DNA of 64,000 bases from Luteolibacter rhizosphaerae (GCF_025950095.1 NZ_JAPDDR010000002.1:310001-374000); one strand, 5' to 3'; counted from the first letter of the stretch, positions 27,395 to 35,977 are shown. The notes: generated by a model not told the origin, from the letters alone. A program made the numbers and translations.

Positions 27395-27841
27395 ATGAAC
27401 CAGACCGATCTCACCCTCCGTCCGCCCCGTAGCGTTCGCGCCCGTCTCGGCCGCTATGTCCTGCTGCCGCGCCTGCTCGACAAGTGCCGCGCCACCCTCG
27501 CCGGCAAGAATGGAGAGTATCACTACGCCTGCCCGCTCGATCAGCACTTCTTCAAGTTCACCGGCATCGATCCGGAAGCGCTCAAGGCGGAGGTGGCTAC
27601 CGGCAAGGGCGATGGCGAGATCCTCGAGTGGATCGAAGCGAATGCCACCAAGCCGCGCGAGCAATGGGAGATCGATCAATGGAGCCGTTTTCAGGAAACC
27701 CGCCCCGTGGATAGCGATGTGGAAACCCTTTCATGGTTCCTGGAAATCGTGGGCAAGCTGAGCAAGACCCGCGAGGACATCCGCACCATCGCGGATTACC
27801 TCGATGTTGATGACTACGTCAGCTTCGGCGGCATCGCCTGA
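27395..27841 (+). CDS. DUF5069 protein, copy 1
   Basis: A 148-residue cytoplasmic protein of the DUF5069 family. Recognisable blocks are LRPPRSVRARLGRYVLLPRLLDKCRA at the start (shared PR/L and LDKCRA elements), the central FFKFTGIDPEAL, and EILEWIEANATKPREQWEIDQW. No catalytic motif is known. It follows the outer-membrane channel by 21 nt, then a strong terminator, so it is the last gene of the efflux operon. A second member lies at 32972. The family is common in Verrucomicrobiota and Planctomycetota; its role is unknown. Confidence 0.85.
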   Translation: MNQTDLTLRPPRSVRARLGRYVLLPRLLDKCRATLAGKNGEYHYACPLDQHFFKFTGIDPEALKAEVATGKGDGEILEWIEANATKPREQWEIDQWSRFQETRPVDSDVETLSWFLEIVGKLSKTREDIRTIADYLDVDDYVSFGGIA

Positions 27842-27869
27842 AGTTTTCAGGGTAGTTGGAGGAAATAAG

Positions 27870-27902
27870 AAAGGGGCGCGGCCGTGATGGCCGCGCCCCT
27901 TT
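27870..27902. terminator. strong bidirectional terminator
   Basis: A 14-bp perfect stem (27870-27883 with 27889-27902) and a 5-nt loop, A-rich on the left and T-rich on the right. It lies between the end of the efflux operon and the end of convergent ohr, and can work in both directions. Confidence 0.9.
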
Positions 27903-27915
27903 CATTTTGAAATCC

Positions 27916-28338
27916 TCAAGCAATCTTCGTCGTCACCGGGATGTTGCCCTTTGTCGCGTTCGAGTAGGGGCAGACCACGTGGGCCTTCTCCACCAGCTCC
28001 TGTACCTTGGCGGGATCCAGTCCGGGAACCCTGATGGTCAGCTCCACTTCCAATCCGAAGCCACCGCCATCATCCCGCGGGCCGATGCCGACCTTCGCGG
28101 TCACGTTGGCTTCGGCCGGTACGTGAATCTTCTCCTTGCCCGCCACGAATTTGAAGGCGCCGAGGAAGCAGGCCGAATATCCGGCGGCGAAAAGCTGCTC
28201 CGGGTTCGTGCCCGGGCCACCGGCGCCGCCGAGTTCCTTCGGTGTGGAGAGCGTCACGGCGAGCACGCCGTCCGCGGACTTGGAGCTTCCTTCGCGGCCG
28301 CCGGTGGAGGTGGCTTGGGTCGTGTATAGAATGTTCAT
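27916..28338 (-). CDS. ohr: organic hydroperoxide resistance protein
   Basis: A 140-residue Ohr of the OsmC/Ohr family that reduces organic hydroperoxides with lipoyl thiols. Signature cysteines lie in AAGYSACFLGAF (peroxidatic Cys near residue 57) and AHVVCPYSNATKGN (resolving Cys near 121). TNPEQLFAAGY is the classical Ohr block. Length matches the family. It is divergent from the ring-cleaving dioxygenase gene, with 131 nt between the two starts. The pairing of ohr with mhqO/mhqD-type genes suggests a response to quinones and peroxides. Confidence 0.94.
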   Translation of the reverse strand: MNILYTTQATSTGGREGSSKSADGVLAVTLSTPKELGGAGGPGTNPEQLFAAGYSACFLGAFKFVAGKEKIHVPAEANVTAKVGIGPRDDGGGFGLEVELTIRVPGLDPAKVQELVEKAHVVCPYSNATKGNIPVTTKIA

Positions 28339-28469
28339 CGCGTCCCGGATTTACCGCCGATTTCTTTCCGCGCAAGCGGCCAGACTGTCTCGCGGGCATG
28401 CGCCCGCTGCATGCTCAGTCTATCAAGCGGGCATTTCCCGGAATGCCGGTCTTCAGCTAGTCTCACGCC

Positions 28470-29432
28470 ATGACTCAAACCGCTACCGCACAGATCACCG
28501 GCATCCACCACGTCACGGCCATCGCCAGCGATCCCCAGAAGAATATCGACTTCTATGCCGGCCTCCTCGGCCTGCGCCAGGTGAAGAAGACCGTCAACTT
28601 CGACGACCCTTCGGCCTACCATCTCTACTATGGAGACGAGCACGGCACGCCGGGCAGCATCGTCACCTTCTTCTACTGGCCCGGCCATGAGGCCCGCGGC
28701 CGCATCGGCAGCGGCCAGACGACCGCGCTCGTCTTCTCCGCCCCGCCCGCCTCGCTCGCTTGGTGGCAGGAGCGCCTCGCGCGTCATGGTGTGAAGGTCG
28801 AGCACAAGACCCGCTTCGGTGAAGAGGTCCTTGCCTTCGTCGACCCGGATGAAATCCCCGTCGAGATCGTCGCTGTCGCGGAGGACTCGCGCAGCGGCTG
28901 GACCGGCTCCGGCATCCCCGCGGAGCATGCCATCCGCGGCCTCCACACCGCGGAACTCACCGTCGCCTTTGCCGCTCCCACGGAAGCGCTGCTTTCCATC
29001 GAGATGCAGTTCCGCCTCGTGAAGCGGGAAGGGGACCGCGCCCGCTTCGAAGCCGGCCCCGGCGGCTCCGGTCGCTATGCCGACGTGATCCAAGCTCCAT
29101 CCGCGAAGCGCGGCAGCGGCGGCTCGGGCACCATCCACCACATTGCGTGGAGCGTGCCGGATGATGCCACGGAACTGGCCAAGCAAAGCGAACTGCAAGA
29201 ATCCGGCTACCAAGTGTCACCCGTGATGGATCGCGATTACTTCCACTCGATCTATTATCGCGAGCGTGGTGGCATCCTCTTCGAGATCGCCACGGAGACT
29301 CCCGGCTTTGCCGTGGATGAACCCGCGGCATCCCTCGGCACCGCCTTGAAGCTCCCGCGCCAGTTTGAACCGCACCGCGCCAAGATTGAGCAGCTCCTGC
29401 CTCCGGTCGAAGTCGCCAAATCCTTCACCTGA
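28470..29432 (+). CDS. ring-cleaving dioxygenase, MhqO/glyoxalase type
   Basis: A 320-residue vicinal-oxygen-chelate protein with two glyoxalase modules. The first begins GIHHVTAIASDPQKNIDFY with metal His11/12. The second has GTIHHIAWSVPDD, and the metal Glu is in GGILFEIATE. It resembles Bacillus MhqA/MhqO hydroquinone dioxygenases, which open quinone-derived rings. It is followed after 7 nt by an esterase of the MhqD type, the same pair as in Bacillus quinone-resistance operons. It heads a seven-gene plus-strand operon that runs to 33415. Confidence 0.88.
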   Translation: MTQTATAQITGIHHVTAIASDPQKNIDFYAGLLGLRQVKKTVNFDDPSAYHLYYGDEHGTPGSIVTFFYWPGHEARGRIGSGQTTALVFSAPPASLAWWQERLARHGVKVEHKTRFGEEVLAFVDPDEIPVEIVAVAEDSRSGWTGSGIPAEHAIRGLHTAELTVAFAAPTEALLSIEMQFRLVKREGDRARFEAGPGGSGRYADVIQAPSAKRGSGGSGTIHHIAWSVPDDATELAKQSELQESGYQVSPVMDRDYFHSIYYRERGGILFEIATETPGFAVDEPAASLGTALKLPRQFEPHRAKIEQLLPPVEVAKSFT

Positions 29433-29439
29433 TCCGATC

Positions 29440-30069
29440 ATGAACCTTCACGATTCCACCCGCACCTTGCATCTCGGCCCGCAGCCTGCGGCCGCGAAAG
29501 GTGCCTTGATCCTTCTTCACGGCCGTGGAGCCGATGCCGAGGACATCATCGGCCTCGCCGATCATTTTCCGGTGCAGGACCTTGCCGTCTTCGCCCCGCA
29601 GGCGACCCAGAATAGCTGGTATCCGCAGCGCTTCTTCGTGCCTCTGGAGGAGAACGAGCCTTGGCTCTCGAATGCCATCGGCCTTGTCGAGGGCTTGGTC
29701 GCGGAGATCCATGCTGCTGGCATTCCTTACGGGAAGATCGGCATCGCCGGGTTCTCGCAGGGCGGCTGTCTCGCGCTTGAATATGCCATGCGCCATCCCC
29801 GGGCCTACGGCCTCGTGGCCGGGATGAGCAGTGCCCTTGTCGGCCCGCCGAAGCTCACGCGCAGCCCTGCCGATCTCGGCGGCGTTCCGGTCCTCGTTGC
29901 CTGCGCCACGCATGATGCCCACATCCCGCTTCCACTGGTGGAGGAGAGCATCGCCACGCTGAAGGCCAGCGGTGCGGACCTCACCTCGCAAATCTTCCGT
30001 GGCTACGATCACACGATCTTCCCGGAGGAGATCGATTGGCTCTCCACGCGCCTCGCGGGATGGACGTGA
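29440..30069 (+). CDS. phospholipase/carboxylesterase, MhqD-like
   Basis: A 209-residue alpha/beta hydrolase. The oxyanion region is LILLHGRGADAEDI (about residues 27-40). The nucleophile serine is in GFSQGG (about residue 105). The acid is the aspartate of CATHDAHIPL and the base is the histidine of GYDHTIFPEEI. The ATG at 29440 is chosen: it follows the dioxygenase stop by 7 nt and starts at the conserved first strand. Its partner and size fit MhqD, thought to act on quinone-derived esters. The next gene follows after 42 nt. Confidence 0.88.
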   Translation: MNLHDSTRTLHLGPQPAAAKGALILLHGRGADAEDIIGLADHFPVQDLAVFAPQATQNSWYPQRFFVPLEENEPWLSNAIGLVEGLVAEIHAAGIPYGKIGIAGFSQGGCLALEYAMRHPRAYGLVAGMSSALVGPPKLTRSPADLGGVPVLVACATHDAHIPLPLVEESIATLKASGADLTSQIFRGYDHTIFPEEIDWLSTRLAGWT

Positions 30070-30111
30070 GCACGGTTGCCATCCGGCCGCGGAAGTGGCT
30101 TGCTTCGGGCG

Positions 30112-30801
30112 ATGTCAGTCACACGCATCTTCCTGATCCGCCACGGCGCTACCGTGCTCACCGCGGAAGACCGCTTTGCCGGCTCCACCGATGTGGAGCT
30201 CTCCGATGAGGGCCGCACCCAGGTGGGCCGCTTGGCCGAGCGCCTCAGCCTGATTCCGGTCGATGCGGTGTATGCCTCGCCGCTCGGCCGGACCATGGAG
30301 ACCGCCCGCATCCTCGCGGCCCCGCATGCCATGAATGTCACCCCGCGGGATGGCCTGCGGGAGATCTCGCACGGCCACTGGGAGCAGCTCACCCGCAAGG
30401 AAGTGGAGGCGGCCTACCCGGCGGAGGCCGCGGCATGGGACCGCGATCCCTTCACCTTCGCCCCGGTCGGTGGCGAGAGCGGTCTCGCGGTCACCGCCCG
30501 CGCCCTTCCCGCGCTGCTGGATATCGTCCAGGCCCATCAGGGTAAGCCGGTCATCGTCGTTTCGCACAAGGCCACCATCCGGCTCCTGCTGAGTTCGCTT
30601 CTGGGCTTCGATCCCCGCCGCTACCGGGATAATCTCGACCAAGATCCCGCTGCGCTGAATATCATCGATTTCAAGGACCCGGTCCGGGCCCGTCTCATGC
30701 TTTTCAACGATAGCTCCCACTACTCCGAATCCGGTATGGCCATCCCCGATATCGCGGGCGCCTGTCTCTCGAAGTGGTGGGCATCCGACTCCCATCCATG
30801 A
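30112..30801 (+). CDS. histidine phosphatase family protein
   Basis: A 229-residue phosphoglycerate-mutase-like phosphatase. The RHG motif is FLIRHGATVLTAEDRFAGSTD (phospho-histidine near residue 10). LREISHGHWEQL carries the proton-donor glutamate region. VVSHKATIRLLLSSLLG carries the second histidine. It could dephosphorylate sugar phosphates or nucleotides; the substrate is not determined. The stop codon overlaps the ATG of the RpiB gene by 4 nt, and it is probably translated from the long transcript starting with the dioxygenase. Confidence 0.88.
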   Translation: MSVTRIFLIRHGATVLTAEDRFAGSTDVELSDEGRTQVGRLAERLSLIPVDAVYASPLGRTMETARILAAPHAMNVTPRDGLREISHGHWEQLTRKEVEAAYPAEAAAWDRDPFTFAPVGGESGLAVTARALPALLDIVQAHQGKPVIVVSHKATIRLLLSSLLGFDPRRYRDNLDQDPAALNIIDFKDPVRARLMLFNDSSHYSESGMAIPDIAGACLSKWWASDSHP

Positions 30802-31226
30802 AGATCGCCATCGGTTCCGATCACGCCGGCTTCCGCTACAAGCAGGAGATCATCGCCCATCTCCGTGCCTCCGGTCATGAGGTCGCGGATTTCGGTACGG
30901 ATTCCACCGAGTCCGTCGATTACCCGGTCTTCATCCGCCCCGTCGCGGAGGCGGTGGCCGCCGGGCAGTTTGAGCGCGGGATCGTGCTCGGCGGCTCCGG
31001 GAATGGCGAGGCGATCGCCGCGAATCGCGTGAAGGGCGTGCGCTGCGGTCTCTGCTGGAATGCGGAGTCTGCCCGGCTCACCCGCATGCACAATGATGCC
31101 AACGTGCTCTCCATCGGCGAGCGCATGATGGATTTCGCCACGGCCTTGGAAATCGTCGATATCTTCTTGTCCACCGCTTTCGAGGGCGGTCGCCATGTCG
31201 CGCGGATCCAACAGCTCGACGCATGA
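30798..31226 (+). CDS. rpiB: RpiB/LacAB-family sugar-phosphate isomerase
   Basis: A 142-residue ribose-5-phosphate isomerase B type enzyme interconverting ribose 5-phosphate and ribulose 5-phosphate, or a related sugar phosphate. GSDHAGFRYK (residues 5-14) binds the phosphate/sugar. The catalytic block is GGSGNGEAIAANRV, in which a glutamate replaces the cysteine of the E. coli type, as in the mycobacterial enzyme. NDANVLSIGERM is also conserved. The start overlaps the upstream phosphatase stop by 4 nt, and the stop overlaps the thioesterase start by 4 nt. Confidence 0.88.
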   Translation: MKIAIGSDHAGFRYKQEIIAHLRASGHEVADFGTDSTESVDYPVFIRPVAEAVAAGQFERGIVLGGSGNGEAIAANRVKGVRCGLCWNAESARLTRMHNDANVLSIGERMMDFATALEIVDIFLSTAFEGGRHVARIQQLDA

Positions 31227-31669
31227 AGCCGCATCTGCTGCCGGAAGACATCGAGACCTTCCTTCACGGGAAGATCCCGGTGACGAAGGCGATGGCGGTT
31301 AGCGTGGAGTCTTATGATGACGACCGCCTCATCGTCACCGCGCCGCTGGATGTGAATCATAACCATCTCGGCACCGCCTTCGGCGGTAGCCTCGCGGCGA
31401 TTGCCACGCTTGCAGGCTATTGCCTGCTCTGGCTCGAGCTCGGTGACAAGGATGCCCATATCGTGATCCGCAGCTCGAAGGTTTCTTACGACCGCCCCGT
31501 CCGCGGCAAGATCCGCGCTTTCTGCGATCGCCCTTCTGAGCAGGCCATGGCCCGCTTCCGGAAGAGCTACGAGCGCACTGGCAAGGCCCGCATCAAGCTT
31601 GCCGTCACCATTGAGGAAGAAGGAAACGTCTGTGTGGAGTTCGATGGCACTTACGTCGCCATCCGCTGA
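31223..31669 (+). CDS. hotdog-fold thioesterase, YiiD C-terminal type
   Basis: A 148-residue protein of the YiiD_C putative thioesterase family. Features are VSVESYDDDRLIVTAPLDVNHNHLGTAFGGSLAAI cut into its family blocks: APLDVNHNHLGTAFGGS (the hotdog helix entry) and VSYDRPVRG. The E. coli homologue is the C-terminal half of a two-domain acetyltransferase; here it is free-standing. It is coupled to rpiB by a 4-nt overlap and followed after 1 nt by the LRR-kinase gene. The acyl substrate is unknown. Confidence 0.83.
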   Translation: MKPHLLPEDIETFLHGKIPVTKAMAVSVESYDDDRLIVTAPLDVNHNHLGTAFGGSLAAIATLAGYCLLWLELGDKDAHIVIRSSKVSYDRPVRGKIRAFCDRPSEQAMARFRKSYERTGKARIKLAVTIEEEGNVCVEFDGTYVAIR

Positions 31670-31670
31670 C

Positions 31671-32960
31671 ATGAGCCACCTTCCCGATACGCTCTCAAGG
31701 CTTCGTGCCGGTGAATTGGCAGGGGCCACCCGTCTCGACCTTTCCTGCGGGCTGACCTCCTTTCCCGAGGAAATCTTCGAACTCGCGCGCACTCTTGAGA
31801 TCCTTAATCTAACAGGCAATCGCTTGTCGGATCTGCCCGCCGACCTAACGCGTCTGGCGAAGCTCAAGATTCTCTTCTGCTCTTCGAACGAATTCGAGCA
31901 TGTCCCCGAGGTCCTTGGTTCGTGCCCTTCGCTGGAGATGGTCGGGTTCAAGTCAAACCGCATCGCCAAGGTCGAGGAGGACTCGCTGCCTTCATCGCTC
32001 CGTTGGCTGATCTTGACGGACAACCGGATCGAGCGTCTTCCCGGATCGATAGGTCGCTGCACAGGCCTTCGCAAGCTCATGCTCGCGGGCAACCGCTTGG
32101 AGGAGCTCCCGGCGGAGATGGCCTTCTGCACGGCCTTGGAGTTGATTCGCCTTTCCGCGAACTGTTTCCACTCCCTCCCTTCCTGGCTCTTCCAGTTGCC
32201 CCTTCTCTCATGGCTCGCCATCAGTGGCAATCCGCTGGCTGCCGCTCCCGTGTCGCTTGAAACCGAAGTCCTTTCCTGGAACGACATCGAGCTTCAGGAA
32301 AGGTTGGGCGAGGGCGCTTCAGGGGTGATCTATCAAGCCCTTCGTAGAAGCGCTGGTGAAGAACTTCCTGCTGCCGTGAAGGTGTTCAAGGGCGAGGTCA
32401 CCAGTGACGGCTTCCCTGCCGACGAGATGGCGGCGAGCCTTGCCGCAGGCGATCATCCGCATCTCATTCCCGTGCTCGGGAGAATCGCGGATCATCCGGA
32501 GGGCAGGCATGCGCTTGTGATGAAGTGGATCGGCCCGGAGTATCGTTCGTTGGCCGCTCCGCCTGATTTCCAGACCTGCACGCGGGACGTTTACGCTCCC
32601 GATCTCTTGCTCACGGCTTCGTCGGTCCGCGGCATTGCCGCCTCCATCGCGGCTGCTGCTGCCGCCCTACATGGCAGGGGATTGATTCACGGCGATCTCT
32701 ACGCGCACAACATTCTCTGGAATGGGCATTCCCATGCGCTGCTCGGGGACTTCGGTGCCGCTTCCTTTCATCCTCCCGGGCTTGCGCCGGATTTGGAGCG
32801 GATCGAGGTTCGGGCCTTCGGCTGCCTGTTGGAAGAGCTGCTTGCGCGCGCCGATCGCTCCGCCGATGCTGATCTGGGAGGCCTGCAGGAACTTGCCGGA
32901 CGTTGTCTCTCACCGCGTCCCTCGGAGCGCCCGCTCTTCCGGGAGATCGTGATTTCCTGA
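31671..32960 (+). CDS. leucine-rich-repeat protein kinase fusion
   Basis: A 429-residue protein joining leucine-rich repeats (about residues 20-195: seven LxxLxLxxNxLxxLP-like units such as TLEILNLTGNRLSDLPADL and LRKLMLAGNRLEELPAEM) to a protein kinase (about 203-429). The glycine loop is LGEGASGVIY, the ATP lysine is in AAVKVF, the catalytic loop is HGDLYAHNILW (Asp and Asn kept, Arg of HRD replaced by Gly) and the metal motif is DFGAAS. It should therefore be an active Ser/Thr kinase with an LRR sensing arm. It has no signal or membrane segment, so it is cytoplasmic. It follows the thioesterase by 1 nt and precedes DUF5069 copy 2 by 11 nt. Confidence 0.87.
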   Translation: MSHLPDTLSRLRAGELAGATRLDLSCGLTSFPEEIFELARTLEILNLTGNRLSDLPADLTRLAKLKILFCSSNEFEHVPEVLGSCPSLEMVGFKSNRIAKVEEDSLPSSLRWLILTDNRIERLPGSIGRCTGLRKLMLAGNRLEELPAEMAFCTALELIRLSANCFHSLPSWLFQLPLLSWLAISGNPLAAAPVSLETEVLSWNDIELQERLGEGASGVIYQALRRSAGEELPAAVKVFKGEVTSDGFPADEMAASLAAGDHPHLIPVLGRIADHPEGRHALVMKWIGPEYRSLAAPPDFQTCTRDVYAPDLLLTASSVRGIAASIAAAAAALHGRGLIHGDLYAHNILWNGHSHALLGDFGAASFHPPGLAPDLERIEVRAFGCLLEELLARADRSADADLGGLQELAGRCLSPRPSERPLFREIVIS

Positions 32961-32971
32961 CCCGTCATACC

Positions 32972-33415
32972 ATGCCAGCCACCATCATCCCCTGCCTTCG
33001 CAGTCCCTACGATACAGTAGGGGGCATCGTCCAATTCGGCAGGATGCTCGATAAGATCCGCCTCCATGTCCGTGGCGAACTCCCTCCCGGTTGGGTTGAG
33101 GCCATGGGTGTTCCCCGGGGCTATGATGCGCGTTGCTGTCGCTTCCTCCACGTGGACTATGCTGAGCTCGTGGCAGAGACGCTCAAGGGTGGTGGTGACG
33201 AGGAACTCCTTGCTTGGGCCTTTGAGAAGGGCCGTGAGCCGAACGAGGAGGAGATCGAAGTTTGGAACGGCTTCATGATGAAGATCGGCTGGCGCGATGC
33301 TTATGCCGAGCGCGTCCGCTTCCGCTTGGAAGAGTCCGGCTTCCCGCCTGGATCGGTGCTTACCATGTTCGACTTCATCGAACTGGATGAGGGTCGCCCG
33401 CCGCGCTTCTCGTGA
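32972..33415 (+). CDS. DUF5069 protein, copy 2
   Basis: A 147-residue DUF5069 protein. It shares with copy 1 the LRSPYDTVGGIVQFGRMLDKIR-type start (LRSP...GR..DK.R), the segment AELVAETLKGGGDEELLAWAFEKG and NEEEIEVWNGFM. It is distant from copy 1 in sequence. It is the last gene of the dioxygenase-to-kinase operon, 11 nt after the LRR kinase. Both DUF5069 copies close an operon dealing with toxic small molecules, which may point to a shared stress role; that is inference. Confidence 0.83.
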   Translation: MPATIIPCLRSPYDTVGGIVQFGRMLDKIRLHVRGELPPGWVEAMGVPRGYDARCCRFLHVDYAELVAETLKGGGDEELLAWAFEKGREPNEEEIEVWNGFMMKIGWRDAYAERVRFRLEESGFPPGSVLTMFDFIELDEGRPPRFS

Positions 33416-33421
33416 GCCGTC

Positions 33422-34228
33422 TTACACCACTCCCACTCGCAGGCGTGAAGACCAGAGCCAGCGCTTCTTGCCGGGCATCAGGCTGCCAGCCTTCTCGCGC
33501 AGCCGCGTGATTCCGATTTCATCTTCGCTGAGTCCGGCCTTAAGGAGCGTCTGTACGCTTCCTTGGCTCAGTGCCAGCCCGACCAGACGCTCGGCATCCC
33601 CCTCGTCCTCGTCGTGGAGCAGGATCTCCCGCACCCAGCGGAAGGCACCGCTGGCATGCATCCTCGTGAGGTGACCGGATTTCTCGTAGAACTCCAAGGC
33701 ATCGGCGAGGCCCAGTTCGCGCTCCAGTGCGCGCCCCTGCCGGTCGCATTCGGCATAGGCCTTGTCGACTTTCCAGATGCCGGTGACCGGTGGCCAATCG
33801 TAGTCGCAAGCGGCGAAGACTCCGCCAGCTTTCAAGATGCGGGCGGCTTCTGAGAAGGTTCCCTGCGGATCCATCCAATGCAGTGCTTGGGCGCAAGTCA
33901 CGATATCCACGCTGCCATCCGGCAGACCCGTGTCGTGGGAGAATCCGCGCTGGTAGCGCAGGCCTTCGCCCCCGCGGCGCTCCGCCTCGGCCCGCATCGA
34001 GTCGGTCGGTTCGATGCCGATGATGTGGGAGATCTTGCCGACCCAGTACCGGCTTGAAAGGCCGGTCCCGCAGCCCAGGTCCACGACCGTCCCGCTGGCG
34101 TCGGCTTGGGCAATCTCCATCAGGAGACTGGCCATCCGTGCCGGAGGGGCCGCCCGGTGCTCGTCGTACTGGCCGGCGAAGCCCGTGAAGCGATCCATGT
34201 TCCCGGCGAAGGTTGTCTCGGCATCCAT
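33422..34228 (-). CDS. class I SAM-dependent methyltransferase
   Basis: A 268-residue methyltransferase of the Methyltransf_11 type. Motif I is VVDLGCGTGLSSRYW (about residues 46-60), GIEPTDSM is the acidic end of strand 2, VTCAQALHWMD is motif II and RILKAGGVFAACDY is motif III. The N-terminal FAGQYDEHRAAPP stretch is common in the YcgJ/ubiquinone-type branch. It converges with the DUF5069 gene with only 6 nt between the stops and no visible terminator, so read-through or an unusual end is likely. The substrate is unknown. Confidence 0.88.
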   Translation of the reverse strand: MDAETTFAGNMDRFTGFAGQYDEHRAAPPARMASLLMEIAQADASGTVVDLGCGTGLSSRYWVGKISHIIGIEPTDSMRAEAERRGGEGLRYQRGFSHDTGLPDGSVDIVTCAQALHWMDPQGTFSEAARILKAGGVFAACDYDWPPVTGIWKVDKAYAECDRQGRALERELGLADALEFYEKSGHLTRMHASGAFRWVREILLHDEDEGDAERLVGLALSQGSVQTLLKAGLSEDEIGITRLREKAGSLMPGKKRWLWSSRLRVGVV

Positions 34229-34280
34229 GGTCCCAAGTTGGATCGCTCGCCCCGGAGTGCAAGCCGTCCTGTGTGAGCCT

Positions 34281-35486
34281 TCAGGAATCGCAATCCATGC
34301 AGGGCACCAAGCCGCTCTCCTTCTTCGGGCTGACCATCATCAGCAGCGCCAGTCCCACGCTCAGGGCAAGCACCCCGGCCGCGGCCCATCCTACCCATCC
34401 CAGTCCGTAGGCATCGATGACGCGTCCGCCCACAACGGCTCCGAGACCGATCCCCATGTTGGCACCGGAGATGTTCAGCGAGGCTCCCAAGCCGGGATTC
34501 GCGGAGGCGGATTTCATCACGCGCACATGCGCCGCTGTGAAGAGCCCTGCTTGTCCCGTGCCCCAGACGGCCAGGATCAGTCCCGTTAGCAGGTAGGAAT
34601 GAAGCGCTGGGACGAGGGCGACCATTGCCAGCGCGATCGGCACGCAGAAGAAGACCGAGGCTCCCAGCGCGCTGCGATCGACCAGCTTTCCGCCGAGCCA
34701 GTTTCCGATCAAGCCCATCGTTCCGAAGCCCATCAGGATCCAGCCGATCGTAGCCCCGTCGAACTTGCCGATCTTCTCAAGGATGTCCGCCAAGTAGGTG
34801 TAGGAGGTGAACATCCCCGCAAAGACGAGCAGGGAGAGCAGCACGTTCCCGGCGACGAAGCGGTCGCGCAGGATCCCCATCTGGGCCATGACCGGGATGG
34901 CTTCCTTTTCGATCCGCATGATCGGCAGGAAACGCATCAGCAGCACTGCCTTGGCCAAGGCCAGCACCGCCAGCGATCCGAAGGCGACTCGCCAGCCGAA
35001 GGCGTCCGCGACCAAGGTTCCGATAGGGATGCCGAAGATGGTGGCGGCTACGACGCCGAACGAGACCATCGAGATTGCCTTCCCGGCGCGCTCCGGCCCC
35101 ATGATTTCCACCGCCGTTTCACTGGCCAAGGCCCAGAATACCGGCAACGCCAAGGCGGGGATGAACCGGGCGAAGGCCATCACCGCGAAATTGGATGCGG
35201 TAGCCGCAAGCAGGTTCGACACGGCAAAGAGCAGCAGGGTCGCCACGAAAAGCTGCTTCCGCTCGAAGCGGCCCATGATCGCCGTCAGCGGCGGCCCGAC
35301 CGCTGCCACGGTGAAGGCGAACAGGGTGACCAACAGGCCCGCCGTGGGAACACTGACTTGTAGATCGCGGGCCATCGCCGGGAGCAGGCCCACGATGATG
35401 AACTCGGTGGTGAGAACGGTGAAGCCGGCGGCGGAGAGAAGGAAAATCGGCAGCAAGGACGCGCCGCGTGAAGTAGAGGAGCTCAT
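34281..35486 (-). CDS. MFS transporter, drug/arabinose-efflux type
   Basis: A 401-residue, 12-helix MFS protein of the DHA1/AraJ group. The first helix is FLLSAAGFTVLTTEFIIVGLL cut at TTEFI, the TTEF block being typical of this branch; the MFS loop 2-3 motif appears as GPPLTAIMGRFERKQLFV. The ATG at 35486 is taken; a GTG five codons upstream is possible. It probably exports sugars or drugs. It is 53 nt downstream of the methyltransferase start region on the same strand, so the two may be co-transcribed, with MFS first. Confidence 0.88.
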   Translation of the reverse strand: MSSSTSRGASLLPIFLLSAAGFTVLTTEFIIVGLLPAMARDLQVSVPTAGLLVTLFAFTVAAVGPPLTAIMGRFERKQLFVATLLLFAVSNLLAATASNFAVMAFARFIPALALPVFWALASETAVEIMGPERAGKAISMVSFGVVAATIFGIPIGTLVADAFGWRVAFGSLAVLALAKAVLLMRFLPIMRIEKEAIPVMAQMGILRDRFVAGNVLLSLLVFAGMFTSYTYLADILEKIGKFDGATIGWILMGFGTMGLIGNWLGGKLVDRSALGASVFFCVPIALAMVALVPALHSYLLTGLILAVWGTGQAGLFTAAHVRVMKSASANPGLGASLNISGANMGIGLGAVVGGRVIDAYGLGWVGWAAAGVLALSVGLALLMMVSPKKESGLVPCMDCDS

Positions 35487-35579
35487 GCAGAGGGTGACCA
35501 CCGTATCAACAGATCGGCCCGCGCAAGGTGATCCCGCGCGGACCGATGTCTATCCCACATACTCAGAAATGTCCGGCGA

Positions 35580-35897
35580 TTACGCCGCCGCCAAGGCCTC
35601 GGCTAGTATCCGCTTGTCCTGCGCACCGCGCAAGACCTTCACCGCCTTGCCGTCCTTGAAGACGATGAAGGTCGGGATCGCTTGAACCCCGTAGCGTACG
35701 GCCAGATCGCGAGAGGCATCGACATCCACTTTCGCAACCAGCGCCTTGCCCTGCCATTCGGTGGCGAGCGCGTCCACGACCGGGCCGCTCATCTTGCAGG
35801 GACCGCACCACTCCGCCCAGAAGTCCACCAGAACGGGCTGGCCCGTCCCTTGGATCGCGGCATCGAAAGTCTCCGTCGTCAGTGCAATGGTATTCAT
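35580..35897 (-). CDS. trxA: thioredoxin
   Basis: A 105-residue thioredoxin. The active site is FWAEWCGPCKM (Cys31 and Cys34 by count). The cis-proline is in GVQAIPTFIVF, and RDLAVRYGVQ precedes it. The ATG at 35897 gives the normal length; an upstream extension is unconserved. It is divergent from a TetR gene with about 80 nt between starts that holds a palindrome. It ends 93 nt before the MFS gene. It is the cytoplasmic disulfide reductant, probably under the control of the divergent regulator. Confidence 0.94.
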   Translation of the reverse strand: MNTIALTTETFDAAIQGTGQPVLVDFWAEWCGPCKMSGPVVDALATEWQGKALVAKVDVDASRDLAVRYGVQAIPTFIVFKDGKAVKVLRGAQDKRILAEALAAA

Positions 35898-35919
35898 AGT
35901 CGTCAAAGCTGGACTTTTG

Positions 35920-35931
35920 TAACGAACGGTA
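35920..35931. promoter_or_regulatory. palindrome between trxA and tetR, possible operator
   Basis: TAACGAACGGTA is an imperfect palindrome (TAMCG N2 CGKTA) in the 80-nt divergent region, close to the trxA start. TetR proteins of this FWEKGYEGASMADLT type often bind sites of this shape. Binding here is inferred. Confidence 0.45.
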
Positions 35932-35977
35932 GAGACGTATCTCCGGAAACAAGCTGCGTCAAGCGAGTTTTTTACCG

